Assembly: GCA_021324945.1 (NCBI GenBank) | Contig: JAJPID010000003.1 | Span: 1-50,731, forward strand | Length of the DNA: 50,731 bases | Origin: Lysobacterales bacterium | Lineage (GTDB): Bacteria; Pseudomonadota; Gammaproteobacteria; Xanthomonadales; Rhodanobacteraceae | Reading direction: 5' to 3' | The notes under the pieces: model-generated | Told to the model about the DNA's origin: nothing | What the model saw: only the letters and a program-made list of their open reading frames with translations | Databases searched by the model: none | Part shown: piece after piece, positions 8,497-18,783 of the stretch | How the letters are laid out: each line of letters begins with the position of its first letter | How positions within the stretch are numbered: position 1 is the stretch's first letter | Made by a program: the position numbers and the translations under genes

Positions 8497-11175
8497 TTGA
8501 ACGCCATATCAGCCGCCGAACGCCGCCGCTCGCGGCTGCCTGTTTTCCTGAGCGCGCTCGTGCTGGCGCTGATCGTGGCCGCGTTGAATTTCGTGCTGTG
8601 GGGCGTGGCCGATCGCCCGACGCACGTCATCACCTGGCAGGGTGAAATCTCGGGCCTGGCCTTCAGCGCGTACCAGCGTTATCAGAGTCCATTCGACGAC
8701 ACGCATCCCAGTGACAGCGAACTCGACAGCGATCTCGCGCTGTTGTCAAAGTACACCCATCGGATCCGCACGTATTCCTCGCTGGAGAGTCCGGCGATTC
8801 CGCGGCTGGCGATGAAGCACGGTCTCGATCTGCTGGCCGGCGCGTGGCTGGACGCCCGCGAAGACAACAATGAAGCCGAACTGCAGGCGCTGATCGCGCA
8901 GGCGCGGCGCTGGCCGGACATCAAGCGCGTGATGGTCGGCAACGAAGTGCTGCTGCGCAACGACCTCTCGCCGCAGGAACTGATGGCGTATCTCGACCGC
9001 GCGCGCGCGGCGATCAGGCAGCCTGTGTCCACCGCCGAACCGTGGCACATCTGGGAGAAATATCCCGAGCTGGCGCGGCACGTGGATTTCATCACCGTGC
9101 ATCTGCTGCCGTACTGGGAAGGTGTGCCGGTCAAGAACCACACCGCGATCGGTGAAGCACTGATGCGGTACGAACAATTGCAAAGGCTGTTTCCGGACAA
9201 GCACATCGTGATCGGCGAAATCGGCTGGCCTTCCAACGGCGACCGTTTCGAATATGCGCAGCCATCGATCGCCAACGAGGCGATCTTCCTGCGCCAGTGG
9301 TTGAACGTCGCACGCGAGCGCGGCATCGACTACTACATCATGGAGGCGATCGACCAACCCTGGAAGGAAGCGCTGGGCAACCGCCGCGTCGAGGCTTACT
9401 GGGGCGTATTCGGCGCGGACCGCAAGCTGAAATTCCCGCTCGAAGGCCCGGTACTGGAAGACGTGGACTGGCCTTGGAAAGCCACTGCCTCCGCAGCACT
9501 GGCGTTTGGGCCAATGCTATGGTTCGCATTCGCGTTCGCGCGTTTCCGCCTGACCGGCCGCTTCTTGTTCCTCGCCTTGATCCAGCTCGCCGCCGCGCTG
9601 ATCGTGTGGTCGGCGACGGTGCCGTTCTTCTTCTATCTCGACGTCGTCGACTGGGCGATGCTGATCCTGCTGTTCCCGGCCCAGCTCGCGATCCTCGCCG
9701 TGTTGCTGATCAATGGTTTCGAATTCACCGAAGTGTTGTGGCAAAAGAAATGGCTGCGACATTTCGGTTTGCTGCAACCGGACGACGCGGAAACACAACC
9801 GTTCGTGTCGATCCATCTCGCCTGCTACAACGAACCGCCGGAAATGGTAATCGCCACGCTCGATTCACTGGCCGAACTCGATTATCACAATTTCGAAGTG
9901 CTGGTGATCGACAACAACACCAAGAACGAAGCGGTATGGAAGCCGGTGCAGGCGTATTGCGAAAAGCTCGGCCCGCGCTTCCGCTTCTTCCATCTCGATC
10001 CGTGGCCAGGCTTCAAGGCCGGCGCGCTGAATTTCGGTTTGAAGGAAACCGATACGCGCGCGCTGGTGATCGCCGCAATCGACGCCGATTACGTGGTGCG
10101 GCCCGATTGGCTCTCGGCGCTCACCGGCTATTTCCACGATCCCAAGGTCGCTGTGGTGCAATGCCCGCAGGCGCACCGCGATTTCGAACACAACGCCTTC
10201 CGCCGCATGACCAACTGGGAATCCGACGGCTTCTTCCGCATCGGCATGCATCACCGCAACGAACGCAACGCGATCATCCAGCACGGCACGATGACGATGG
10301 TGCGGCGTTCGGCGCTGGAAGGCACCGGCGGCTGGGCGGAATGGACGATCTGCGAAGACGCCGAACTCGGCTTGCGTCTGATGCACGCCGGCTATGACCT
10401 GATTTATGTCGATGAAGTGATGGGCCGCGGCCTAACCCCCGCGGATTTCACTGCCTACAAGTCGCAGCGCACGCGCTGGGCGTTCGGCGCGATGCAGATA
10501 TTGAAAGGCCGCTGGGGCTGGATGGTGCATCGCGGCCCGCTGTCTCTCGGCCAGCGCTTCCATTTCCTCACCGGCTGGTTCTCCTGGTTCGCCGATGCGC
10601 TGCATCTGGTGTTCACGCTGATGGCGCTGGCGTGGACGGCCGGCATGCTCGCCGCGCCCTCGATCTTCAGCCTGCCGATGCAGTTGTTCCTGATTCCAGT
10701 GCTGGGCTTCTTCGCGGCGAAGACGCTGTTCGGCATCGTGCTATTTCGCGCGCGCGTGCCCTGTTCATGGCGTGACACGATCATGGCTTCGATCGCCAGC
10801 ATGGGGCTTTCCCACGCGATCGCGCTCGGCATCTGGCGTGGCCTGTTCAAGAAGCAAGGCGTGTTCGTGCGCACCGCCAAGAGCCGCAGGCTGACCAAGA
10901 AGCCCAGCGCCTTCGCGTCCGTGCGCGAGGAACTGCTGATGGCGATTGCGCTCATGCTCGCGATCATCGGAATGATCCTCGATTACGGCGGCCAGTACAT
11001 CGAAGGCATGTTGTGGGTGGTGATCCTGGCCGCGCAAGCGATTCCGTATGTCTCCGCACTCATCGGCGCGTGGGTTGCGCATAGCTCGCGTGACAACCCA
11101 GAAGCCATCATGAAAGCGGTTTCACCTGCGGATGCCATTGCGTCACCAGCCAAAAGCGTGCCTGCCGTAAACTAG
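8497..11175 (+). CDS. GH17-GT2 fusion: membrane beta-glucan synthase with N-terminal glucanase/transglycosylase domain (NdvB-like)
   Basis: The 892-residue protein starts with a TTG codon and one membrane helix (about 14-36). A GH17 barrel follows at about 45-310; its acid/base is Glu150 in MVGNEVLL and its nucleophile Glu241 in IGEIGWPSNGDR. Three membrane helices (332-408) lead to a GT2 domain at about 435-665 with the D..DAD..ED..QxxRW series (DAD 529-531, CED 619-621, QRTRW 657-661). Further membrane helices complete the C terminus. The order matches proteobacterial NdvB-type proteins that make beta-1,3-linked or cyclic glucans from UDP-glucose, where the GH17 part remodels the chain at the outer face. 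The product here is inferred. It sits six bases before tamA and is probably co-transcribed with it. Confidence 0.9.
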   Translation: MNAISAAERRRSRLPVFLSALVLALIVAALNFVLWGVADRPTHVITWQGEISGLAFSAYQRYQSPFDDTHPSDSELDSDLALLSKYTHRIRTYSSLESPAIPRLAMKHGLDLLAGAWLDAREDNNEAELQALIAQARRWPDIKRVMVGNEVLLRNDLSPQELMAYLDRARAAIRQPVSTAEPWHIWEKYPELARHVDFITVHLLPYWEGVPVKNHTAIGEALMRYEQLQRLFPDKHIVIGEIGWPSNGDRFEYAQPSIANEAIFLRQWLNVARERGIDYYIMEAIDQPWKEALGNRRVEAYWGVFGADRKLKFPLEGPVLEDVDWPWKATASAALAFGPMLWFAFAFARFRLTGRFLFLALIQLAAALIVWSATVPFFFYLDVVDWAMLILLFPAQLAILAVLLINGFEFTEVLWQKKWLRHFGLLQPDDAETQPFVSIHLACYNEPPEMVIATLDSLAELDYHNFEVLVIDNNTKNEAVWKPVQAYCEKLGPRFRFFHLDPWPGFKAGALNFGLKETDTRALVIAAIDADYVVRPDWLSALTGYFHDPKVAVVQCPQAHRDFEHNAFRRMTNWESDGFFRIGMHHRNERNAIIQHGTMTMVRRSALEGTGGWAEWTICEDAELGLRLMHAGYDLIYVDEVMGRGLTPADFTAYKSQRTRWAFGAMQILKGRWGWMVHRGPLSLGQRFHFLTGWFSWFADALHLVFTLMALAWTAGMLAAPSIFSLPMQLFLIPVLGFFAAKTLFGIVLFRARVPCSWRDTIMASIASMGLSHAIALGIWRGLFKKQGVFVRTAKSRRLTKKPSAFASVREELLMAIALMLAIIGMILDYGGQYIEGMLWVVILAAQAIPYVSALIGAWVAHSSRDNPEAIMKAVSPADAIASPAKSVPAVN

Positions 11176-11181
11176 GCCGGG

Positions 11182-12945
11182 ATGCCGAAGCCGCTCGCAC
11201 GGACAACGCTATCTCTCGGCCTGCTTGCTCTCGCGCTGCCCGTGTGCGCGGAGAAGATCGCGGTTTCCATCAACGGCGTGAATGACGCGCTGCAGGCGGC
11301 AGTGCGCGACAATCTTTCGGTCTCGCGTTACGCCAATCGCAACGACGTCAGCGACACGCAGGCACGCGTGCTGGCCGATGATGCGGCGAAAGAAGCCCAG
11401 ATCGCACTGCGGCCCTATGGCTACTACAACGCGCACGCGACCAGCAAGCTCGAGCACGCCGTCAACACCTGGGAAGTGCGGTTGCAGGTGACGCCGGGGC
11501 CGGTGACGAAAGTCGCCACGCTCGATCTGCAACTGCCCGGCCCCGCCGCGCAACTGCCGCCGGTGCGCAAGGCGGTGCGCGGTTTTCATCCGCGCGCAGG
11601 AGAAACGATGCAGGATTCCGTGTACGAGACTTCGAAGGGAGCGATCAGCACGGCCCTGATCGAGAACGGTTATCTCGACGCGAAGGCGACCGAGCACCGT
11701 GTCGAAGTCACGCGCGCGCAGGATCGCGCCGACATCCATCTGCATTACGCGCCGGGCGAGCGCTACAAACTCGGCGCGGTGGATTTCCAGGGTTCGCAAT
11801 TCGCGCCGGGTTTCCTGCAGCGCTACGTGCCCTGGCAAAGCGGCGAGTGGTACACGCAATCCGATCTGCTGGCCTTGCAGCAAGCATTGACCGATGCGGA
11901 TTATTTTTCGATCGTCAACGTCGAGCCGCAGGTTGCGCAAGCGAAAGATCACATGGTGCCGGTGAAGGTGGAAGTCGCGCCGGCCAAGCGGCGCGTTTAC
12001 ACCGCAGGCGTGTTCGTCGGTACTGACACCGGTCCCGGCGTGCGCGGCGGAGTGCGCTGGCGCTGGCTCAATCGCCGCGGACACAAATTGAATACCGAAG
12101 TGATCGTGGCGCAACGACTCAAGACCGCGCAGGCGGTGTACGAAATCCCGCAGCCCGGCCCCGATCACCGCAGTTTCAATTTCGGCGTGGGTTTCCGCGA
12201 CGAAGACACCAAAACCTCGATCGCGCACACCTTCTCGCTTGCCGCCAACGAGACGAAGGACTGGCACGGCTTCGTGCGCACGATGGGGTTGCACTTAGTC
12301 GGTGGCACATTCACCGTCGGTGCGAGCAACAGCCAGGACGTCAACGAACCCGGCGTGGAACACGGCCGCAGCGTGCTGGTGTACGGCGAAGCCGCGCTGA
12401 CGAGAAAGGTCGCCGACAATCCGCTGTTCGTGCGCCGGGGCTGGTCGTTGAACCTGATCGGCCGCGCCGGGCCCGGCATCGACACGCGCTTTGCGCAGGT
12501 GCTGGCGGATTTCAAATGGATCCACGCGATCGGCAGGCGCGACCGGTTGATCCTGCGCGGCGATGCCGGCGCAACCGCGGTCGGCGAATTCGACAAGCTG
12601 CCGCCGGAATTGCGCTTCTTCGCAGGCGGTGACCGTTCGATCCGCGGTTACGGTTACCAAGCGATCGGTCCGCGCAATGCGTACGACCGCGTGATCGGCG
12701 GCACGCGATTGCTGATCGCCAGTGCCGAAGTCGAACACTATTTCACGCGCGACTGGGGGATAGCCGCGTTCGTCGATTCCGGCGATGCGTTCGATGGCAC
12801 CGCGTTCCACGCGCAGACCGGCGCAGGCCTGGGCGTGCGCTGGCGCTCGCCGGTCGGCATGGTGCGCGTGGACATCGGTGTACCGGTCAACAACCGCTAC
12901 TACCACGGCGCGCAGTTGCACATTGTCATAGGGCCTGATTTGTGA
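11182..12945 (+). CDS. tamA: TamA, Omp85-family outer-membrane assembly protein
   Basis: The 587-residue protein has a Sec signal (MPKPLARTTLSLGLLALALP, cleavage near VCAEK). Three POTRA-like repeats occupy about 25-270, and a 16-strand barrel of the bacterial surface antigen family carries the GGDRSIRGYGYQAIGP lid-lock motif near residue 490 and ends IVIGPDL. With TamB it forms a bridge from inner to outer membrane linked to autotransporter assembly and, in newer work, to phospholipid delivery. It starts six bases after the glucan synthase stop and its stop overlaps the tamB start. Confidence 0.95.
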   Translation: MPKPLARTTLSLGLLALALPVCAEKIAVSINGVNDALQAAVRDNLSVSRYANRNDVSDTQARVLADDAAKEAQIALRPYGYYNAHATSKLEHAVNTWEVRLQVTPGPVTKVATLDLQLPGPAAQLPPVRKAVRGFHPRAGETMQDSVYETSKGAISTALIENGYLDAKATEHRVEVTRAQDRADIHLHYAPGERYKLGAVDFQGSQFAPGFLQRYVPWQSGEWYTQSDLLALQQALTDADYFSIVNVEPQVAQAKDHMVPVKVEVAPAKRRVYTAGVFVGTDTGPGVRGGVRWRWLNRRGHKLNTEVIVAQRLKTAQAVYEIPQPGPDHRSFNFGVGFRDEDTKTSIAHTFSLAANETKDWHGFVRTMGLHLVGGTFTVGASNSQDVNEPGVEHGRSVLVYGEAALTRKVADNPLFVRRGWSLNLIGRAGPGIDTRFAQVLADFKWIHAIGRRDRLILRGDAGATAVGEFDKLPPELRFFAGGDRSIRGYGYQAIGPRNAYDRVIGGTRLLIASAEVEHYFTRDWGIAAFVDSGDAFDGTAFHAQTGAGLGVRWRSPVGMVRVDIGVPVNNRYYHGAQLHIVIGPDL

Positions 12946-15900
12946 CGCGAGCGCGCCAATGGATTGCGGGCATCGGCATCGCGATTGCCGCATTGCTGGT
13001 GCTGCTCGCGATCTTCTTCGCATGGCTGCTGTACACGCCTTCCGGTTTGCGATTCGCGCTGGATCGCGGCGTGGCGCTGACGCACGGACAATTTTCATAT
13101 GCGGACGCGAGTGGCACACTGGCCGGGCAAACCACGCTCCACGACTTGCGCTACCAAGACGACAGCGGCAACGTTCTGCACGTCGATTCCGCCATTGTCG
13201 ATCTGCAACCGTTGGCCTTGCTGGGCCGGCGATTGCATATCGGACATGCGCGCATCGATGGCATCGATCTGACGCTGGGCACCTCGAGTTCTTCGTCGGA
13301 AGGCTTCTCGCTGCAACCGCCACTGACGGTGGTGCTGGACGACATGCTGCTCAGGCACATCGATGTGCATCAGACTGGCAAACAAATATTTGCGGCGAAC
13401 AGCCTCGCCATCGCCGGGCTGTGGAGCAACGATCAGCTTCTGATCAAGCAACTCGATCTGCGCGCGCCGCAAGGCAGTGCATCGTTGAACGGCGTGGTGG
13501 CGCTCGCATCCGGTTATAGCGGGCACGGCAATGCGCATCTGGATTGGTCGCAAGATGGAAAGCGCTATGTGGCCGACCTGGAGACGCGCTCGGACGGCTC
13601 GACCGCCTTGCTGCACGCGGGCATCGCCTCGCCCTTGCGCGCCGATCTCCATGCGACGGTGAAATTGAACGCAGGTCACACCTGGACGTTGGTGTTGAAT
13701 GCGCCCACTTTCGACGCACGCGCCCTGCCCTTCGACTTGCCCGCGTCGGTCAAGGCACTCGCGCTGGACCTACGCGGCTACGGCGATGCGCACGGCGGCA
13801 AGCTGGTCGGTCAACTCGCGATCAACGATCGCACCCTACTGCTGGATCCGGCGCAGTTCCGCTTGCAAGGCAAAACGCTCACGCTCGATCCGCTGCGCCT
13901 GCGTTCCCCCCAAATCGCGGGTGTTGCCACGGCGACCGGTACGGTGCATCTGGACGCAAATCCGATTTCCGCTGCGCTCGATCTGCAGTGGCAGGATGTT
14001 TTCGTGCCCGCCGCCATCGCGGGGCAGACACTGACTACTCACGGGAGGGCGCATGTCGGAGGCAGCGCGCAAAATTATTCGCTCGATGGCGCGCTTTCCA
14101 TCGGGCCGCCGAACAAGCTGGCGAATCTGCAACTGAAACTCGAAGGCACGCCACAACAGATCGCGTTGCAGACGCTGAGACTAGTGCAGAAGAACGGCGG
14201 CCTCACTGCGAGCGGCACGATCGGCCTGCAACCGCAACTTTCGTGGAAACTTGATGCGACCGCGCGCAAGTTCGATCCGGGCGCGTTGCTCGCCGGCTGG
14301 AACGGCGCGCTGGACTTCGCACTCGTCACGCAAGGCACGTTGACATCGCGCGGCCCACAAGCCACGCTGAAACTCGATCGCGTCACGGGCACCTTGCGCC
14401 AGCGCAGCGTCAACGGCAGTCAGGCCGATCTGCGCATTACTCCTGACAATCCGTTCGACGGTACGCTGCTGCTGTCCATCGGTCACAGCCGCATCCGCGC
14501 GCAGGGTCAGGACGGCGCGCGCACCAACGCAACGGTCCTGCTCGACATCGCCTCGCTGGCCGACTGGCTGCCGCAAGCAACGGGCGCGTTGCAAGGCCAG
14601 TTCAGCGCGCGCGGCGCATGGCCGAAGCTGGCGGTGAACGGTCAATTGCACGGCAAACATCTCGCCGTGGACGGACGTAGCGCGGATGCGCTGCAACTGA
14701 CCGCGTCCATTCCCGACATCAGCCAACCCGGCGGCGATTTCGATCTCGCCTTGAAGCGTGTACATGCATCAGGATTGGACTTCGACACAGTGCACCTGGA
14801 CGCGCGCGGCACGACCGCATCGCATCGATTGCAGTTCGATGCGCATGGAGCGCAGTTGAGCACCGCGCTCGCATTGCAGGGGAGTTGGAACCCGAAAGCA
14901 AAAATTTGGAGCGGCACGCTGCACGATCTGCATTTCACGCCACAAGGCCTGCCGGAATGGCGGCAGCAACAATCGGCGGCGCTGAGCTGGAAAAACGGCG
15001 CCGCTTCCCTATCGCAACTTTGCCTGAGCGCGGGCGAACCAAGCCTGTGTCTCGCTGCGGATCGCAAGGCGGATGGCGCGCTCACCGCGCGTTATCGGTT
15101 GCAACGATTGCCGATGCAGTTACTGGCGACCCTGGCATCCACCACCGAACCGCTGCGTGCAAGCGGCGAACTTTCGGGTTCGGGACAACTGACACTGCGC
15201 GCCGATGGCGGCATTGACGGAACCGCAAGCATGCAAGCGAGCACTGGCTCCTTTGCGTTCGCTTCCACGCCTAACAACACGCTGCTGGCATGGAGCAGCT
15301 TGACCGTCGAAGCCAATGCAACCGGACAAGCCCAGCGTGTGCGTCTTACGGGCAATCTGAGCGATGGCGGACACGTCAACGGTGATGTCACGTTGACCGA
15401 TGCCGAACATGCGCTCCACGGAACGGTCAGCGCCGATCTGCGCAGCCTCGCCTTTATCGAAGCGCTTTCGACTGAAGTCGCCCAGGTGCGCGGGACATTG
15501 GGCGGCACGTTGATACTCGGCGGGACGCTGACCGCGCCGCGGTTCCAGGGGCACATCCAGACGCAGAACTTTGCCGCCGAGTTGCCGCGCGCCGGTTTGA
15601 AACTGCATGACGGCCGCTTCACGATCGCCGGCGATGCGCAAGGCCTGTTGCGCATCGAGGGACAGATCGCGTCCGGCAACGGCGTGCTGCGCGTCACTGG
15701 CAACACCGGCCTGAGCGCAGACGCGCCACTGTCGCTGGCGATCCGCGGCGAGAACGTGCTGGTGGCCGACATTCCTGCCGCGCACGTGATCGCTTCGCCC
15801 GATTTGCGTATCGGCCGCGCTCAAGGCCTTTACACGCTCACAGGCACGCTCGGTATCCCGAACGCGCGTATCGAAGCGGAGAAGTTGCCAGGTCAAGGAC

Positions 15901-16676
15901 CGGCCAAGGCATCGCCGGATGTGGTGATCGTGGATGAAACGCAAGAGCAGGCCGCGGTCGGTGAGATGCCGATGCGCGCCGACATCACGGTGAAGCTGGG
16001 CGACAACGTCGCGGTGAAAGGCTATGGGCTGGACGGGAAAGTGCACGGCCAGCTTGCGGTGCAGACACAGCCCGAACAGCCCGCCACCGGCCGCGGCGAA
16101 ATACAAGTCAGTGGCACCTATCAGGCTTACGGGCAGACGCTGCAGATTGAAAACGGCCGGCTGCTGTTTGCCGGTACGCGGCTCGACAATCCGGGGTTGG
16201 ACATCCGCGCCATACGCAACATCCGCAGCCAGGACATCACCGTCGGCCTGCAAGTGCGCGGCACCGCACAGCAACCGATCCTCACCGTGTTTTCTGATCC
16301 GTCGATGGAACAGGCGCAAGCGTTGTCGTATCTCGTCACCGGCCGTCCGCTGGAATCGCTGAAGAGCGGAGAAGCCGACACGCTCAACACCGCGGCGCAG
16401 GCACTGGGCGGATTGGCGGGCGACCGTCTCGCCAAATCGATCGGATCACGGCTTGGTGTCGAAGCCGGCGTCTCCAGCAGCGAAGCGCTGGGCGGAAGCG
16501 CCTTCACCGCCGGCAAATACCTCTCGCCGCGATTGTTCCTGAGCTACGGCGTCGGCCTGTTCACGCCGGGACAAGTCATCACCCTGCGCTACACCATCAA
16601 CCGGTTTCTGCAATTCGAAGCCGAAAACGCGACGACGGGAAATCGGGCGAGTTTGAATTACAGCATCGAAAAGTGA
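12942..16676 (+). CDS. tamB: TamB, translocation and assembly module inner-membrane component
   Basis: The 1244-residue protein begins at a GTG overlapping the tamA stop (GTGA). It has one N-terminal membrane helix (about 5-28) followed by a very long repetitive beta-rich region. The C-terminal TamB (DUF490) domain covers about the last 350 residues and ends in an outer-membrane-like LNYSIEK. Such proteins form a hydrophobic groove spanning the periplasm and belong with the AsmA-like lipid carriers. The immediate linkage to tamA confirms the call. It converges on purK with only six bases between stop codons. Confidence 0.95.
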   Translation: MTRARQWIAGIGIAIAALLVLLAIFFAWLLYTPSGLRFALDRGVALTHGQFSYADASGTLAGQTTLHDLRYQDDSGNVLHVDSAIVDLQPLALLGRRLHIGHARIDGIDLTLGTSSSSSEGFSLQPPLTVVLDDMLLRHIDVHQTGKQIFAANSLAIAGLWSNDQLLIKQLDLRAPQGSASLNGVVALASGYSGHGNAHLDWSQDGKRYVADLETRSDGSTALLHAGIASPLRADLHATVKLNAGHTWTLVLNAPTFDARALPFDLPASVKALALDLRGYGDAHGGKLVGQLAINDRTLLLDPAQFRLQGKTLTLDPLRLRSPQIAGVATATGTVHLDANPISAALDLQWQDVFVPAAIAGQTLTTHGRAHVGGSAQNYSLDGALSIGPPNKLANLQLKLEGTPQQIALQTLRLVQKNGGLTASGTIGLQPQLSWKLDATARKFDPGALLAGWNGALDFALVTQGTLTSRGPQATLKLDRVTGTLRQRSVNGSQADLRITPDNPFDGTLLLSIGHSRIRAQGQDGARTNATVLLDIASLADWLPQATGALQGQFSARGAWPKLAVNGQLHGKHLAVDGRSADALQLTASIPDISQPGGDFDLALKRVHASGLDFDTVHLDARGTTASHRLQFDAHGAQLSTALALQGSWNPKAKIWSGTLHDLHFTPQGLPEWRQQQSAALSWKNGAASLSQLCLSAGEPSLCLAADRKADGALTARYRLQRLPMQLLATLASTTEPLRASGELSGSGQLTLRADGGIDGTASMQASTGSFAFASTPNNTLLAWSSLTVEANATGQAQRVRLTGNLSDGGHVNGDVTLTDAEHALHGTVSADLRSLAFIEALSTEVAQVRGTLGGTLILGGTLTAPRFQGHIQTQNFAAELPRAGLKLHDGRFTIAGDAQGLLRIEGQIASGNGVLRVTGNTGLSADAPLSLAIRGENVLVADIPAAHVIASPDLRIGRAQGLYTLTGTLGIPNARIEAEKLPGQGPAKASPDVVIVDETQEQAAVGEMPMRADITVKLGDNVAVKGYGLDGKVHGQLAVQTQPEQPATGRGEIQVSGTYQAYGQTLQIENGRLLFAGTRLDNPGLDIRAIRNIRSQDITVGLQVRGTAQQPILTVFSDPSMEQAQALSYLVTGRPLESLKSGEADTLNTAAQALGGLAGDRLAKSIGSRLGVEAGVSSSEALGGSAFTAGKYLSPRLFLSYGVGLFTPGQVITLRYTINRFLQFEAENATTGNRASLNYSIEK

Positions 16677-16682
16677 CACCCC

Positions 16683-17819
16683 TCAACGCAATGCATTCAC
16701 CGCCGGCTGCACTTGCGCTTGTCTCCCGAGAGCTTCCCCGATCCTCTGCAACGTATTCGCCAACGTTTCATCATCCCTCGCGCGGACCGTCGCATGCCCG
16801 ACCTTGCGCCCGGCGCGCGGGGATTTGCCGTAGTCGTGCCAGTGTGCGTCGGATTCGCGCAGGATCGCGTTTGCATCGGGCAGTTCGCCGATCCAGTTCA
16901 GCATGCAGGCGCGGCCGAGCGCGGAAGTGTCCCCCAGCGGCAGGCCGAGCACTGCGCGCACGTGGTTCTCGAACTGCGACGTGACCGCGCCTTCGATGGT
17001 CCAGTGGCCGGAGTTGTGCACGCGCGGCGCCATTTCGTTTCCGAGCAGTTCGCCCTTGTGCACGAATAATTCAAGCGCGAAGACGCCGACGTAATCGAGT
17101 TTCTCCGCAATCGTGCGCGCGTGCGCGAATGCCGTCCGCGCGATCGCATCATCGACGTGCGCCGGCGCCAGGCTCACCGCCAGAATTCCCTCCGAATGCC
17201 AGTTGCGCGTCAGCGGCCAGGTGCGAAAATCGCCATCACGACCCCGCACCGCGATCACCGAGACTTCGCACTCGAACGGCACGAAGGCTTCCAGGATCAG
17301 TCCGTGCGAATCGGAACCCAGCGCTTGCCACGCGGGGTCCGCGTCGTTGGCCGATTTCAGGCGGAACTGACCCTTGCCGTCGTAGCCCAGCCTGCGCGTT
17401 TTCAGGATCGCGGGCGCGCCGACCGCGCGTAGCGCGGCGTCCAGATCTTCGCGCGTGTCCACCGGCGCGAAAGCCGGCGTGCCAAGGCCGCATTCGCGGA
17501 ACAGCGTCTTCTCAGCGAGGCGATCCTGCGCGGTGGCGAGCGCACGTGGATTGGGAAACACCTGCGTGCGCTGCGTCAACCACTGCGCGGTTTCCGCTGG
17601 CACGTTCTCGAAATCGAAGGTGGCGACGTCGATCTCGCGCGCGAATTTCTCCAGCGCTGCGAAATCGCGCCAGTCGGCGTGAATCAGCGGCGCGACCTGT
17701 CCCGCGCAGGCGTCTTCCGCGGTATCGACAATTTTGAATTCCACGCCCAACGGCGCACCGGCCAGCACCAGCATGCGCGCGAGCTGGCCCCCGCCCAGAA
17801 TGCCGATCGTTCCCATCAA
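16683..17819 (-). CDS. purK: N5-carboxyaminoimidazole ribonucleotide synthase
   Basis: The 378-residue ATP-grasp enzyme converts aminoimidazole ribonucleotide, ATP and bicarbonate to N5-CAIR in de novo purine synthesis. It opens with the GGGQLARM motif (residues 9-16) and contains the [15 protein letters not shown]-binding loop and the [20 protein letters not shown] metal-binding region. Its ATG overlaps the purE stop (ATGA), and purE makes the next enzyme of the pathway. The 3' end faces tamB. Confidence 0.97.
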   Translation of the reverse strand: MMGTIGILGGGQLARMLVLAGAPLGVEFKIVDTAEDACAGQVAPLIHADWRDFAALEKFAREIDVATFDFENVPAETAQWLTQRTQVFPNPRALATAQDRLAEKTLFRECGLGTPAFAPVDTREDLDAALRAVGAPAILKTRRLGYDGKGQFRLKSANDADPAWQALGSDSHGLILEAFVPFECEVSVIAVRGRDGDFRTWPLTRNWHSEGILAVSLAPAHVDDAIARTAFAHARTIAEKLDYVGVFALELFVHKGELLGNEMAPRVHNSGHWTIEGAVTSQFENHVRAVLGLPLGDTSALGRACMLNWIGELPDANAILRESDAHWHDYGKSPRAGRKVGHATVRARDDETLANTLQRIGEALGRQAQVQPAVNALR

Positions 17820-18331
17820 CGCCTCGGCGCCTTGCGTGGATCGGGATTCTTCAACACATCCGCCGTCTGCCTGGCGCGAAATTTCTCCAGCGCCTTCGCG
17901 ACCTTCGTGTCGTTCAACGCGATGATCGCCGCAGCGAACAATGCAGCATTGATCGCGCCGGCCTTGCCGATTGCCAGCGTACCGACGGGAATGCCCGCCG
18001 GCATCTGCACGATCGAGAGCAGCGAATCCAGACCCTTCAGCGCTTTCGATTCCACCGGCACACCCAGCACGGGCACGCGCGTCTTCGCGGCCAGCATGCC
18101 CGGCAAATGCGCGGCGCCACCGGCGCCGGCGATGATCGCTTGCAAACCGCGTTGCGCCGCGCTTTCGGTGTAGGCGAACAGCTTGTCCGGCGTGCGGTGC
18201 GCGGACACCACTTCAATCTCGTGCGCGATGTCGAACTGATCCAGCATCTGCGCTGCGTGCTGCAGAGTCTCCCAGTCGGAACGCGAGCCCATCACCACGC
18301 CGACGCGCGGGTTCGATTGCCTGGCCGCCAT
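17816..18331 (-). CDS. purE: N5-CAIR mutase, class I PurE
   Basis: The 171-residue protein converts N5-CAIR to CAIR. The class I signature GSRSDW is at residues 15-20, the catalytic histidine is in SAHRTP (His45), and [10 protein letters not shown] and [17 protein letters not shown] follow. Partner purK overlaps its 3' end, so the two are translationally coupled. A stretch with two TACAAT hexamers lies upstream and may be its promoter. The C-terminal tail after about residue 160 is basic and unconserved. Confidence 0.97.
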   Translation of the reverse strand: MAARQSNPRVGVVMGSRSDWETLQHAAQMLDQFDIAHEIEVVSAHRTPDKLFAYTESAAQRGLQAIIAGAGGAAHLPGMLAAKTRVPVLGVPVESKALKGLDSLLSIVQMPAGIPVGTLAIGKAGAINAALFAAAIIALNDTKVAKALEKFRARQTADVLKNPDPRKAPRR

Positions 18332-18355
18332 TGGTCGAGTTGCCCCAAAACCGCT

Positions 18356-18370
18356 ATTGTACGATTGTAC
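18356..18370 (-). promoter_or_regulatory. Paired TACAAT hexamers, possible purE promoter
   Basis: On the minus strand the sequence GTACAATCGTACAAT holds two -10-like TACAAT hexamers eight bases apart, 25-39 bases upstream of the purE start. I see no convincing -35 element, and the repeat could equally be an operator half-site pair. Confidence 0.35.
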
Positions 18371-18499
18371 GTGCGCACCGGTTTTTGCGCCCCTTCGGTA
18401 AAAAGGGGGCAGCCGAAGTGAAGGTTCGGCGGGGTGGTGGGAGCATCACAGAGCGGCTATGTTCCTCAACCTTTTCGCTTCATTTCCTGGAGGCTCAGA

Positions 18500-18766
18500 T
18501 TGGACAAGCGGCTGCTCGACATTCTCTGCGATCCCGTCAGCAAGACCCCGCTGCGCATGCTCAATGCAAATGAGCTGACGGCGTTGAACCGCGCGGTCGA
18601 AGCGGGTTCAGTCGATACCGTGGCCGGCGAGAAGGTGAAGTCGCCCCTGCAGGCTGGACTGATCACGGTGGACGGCAAGGTGGTCTACCGCATCGAAGAC
18701 GACATCCCGGTGATGCTGCCGGATGAGGGCATCGGCACCCTGCAACTCGCCGATTTTCCGCGCTGA
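18500..18766 (+). CDS. Trm112-like/YcaR (UPF0434) small protein
   Basis: An 88-residue protein starting at TTG, chosen because GGAGG (18489-18493) lies six bases before it and because the family begins exactly here (MDKRLLDILCDPVSKTPL). A longer ATG-started frame from 18434 adds unconserved residues. The usual central motif GLITVDGKVVYRIEDDIPVM is present. Only one cysteine remains (Cys10), so it lacks the four-cysteine zinc site of some Trm112 proteins. E. coli YcaR is a homologue; archaeal and eukaryotic relatives activate methyltransferases. Its role here is unproven. Confidence 0.88.
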   Translation: MDKRLLDILCDPVSKTPLRMLNANELTALNRAVEAGSVDTVAGEKVKSPLQAGLITVDGKVVYRIEDDIPVMLPDEGIGTLQLADFPR

Positions 18767-18783
18767 ACCAGCGCTCACCGATC

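Noticed and set aside
18434-18499. Longer ATG start for the Trm112-like gene
   Set aside because: GGAGG at the right distance and the family start both point to TTG at 18500.
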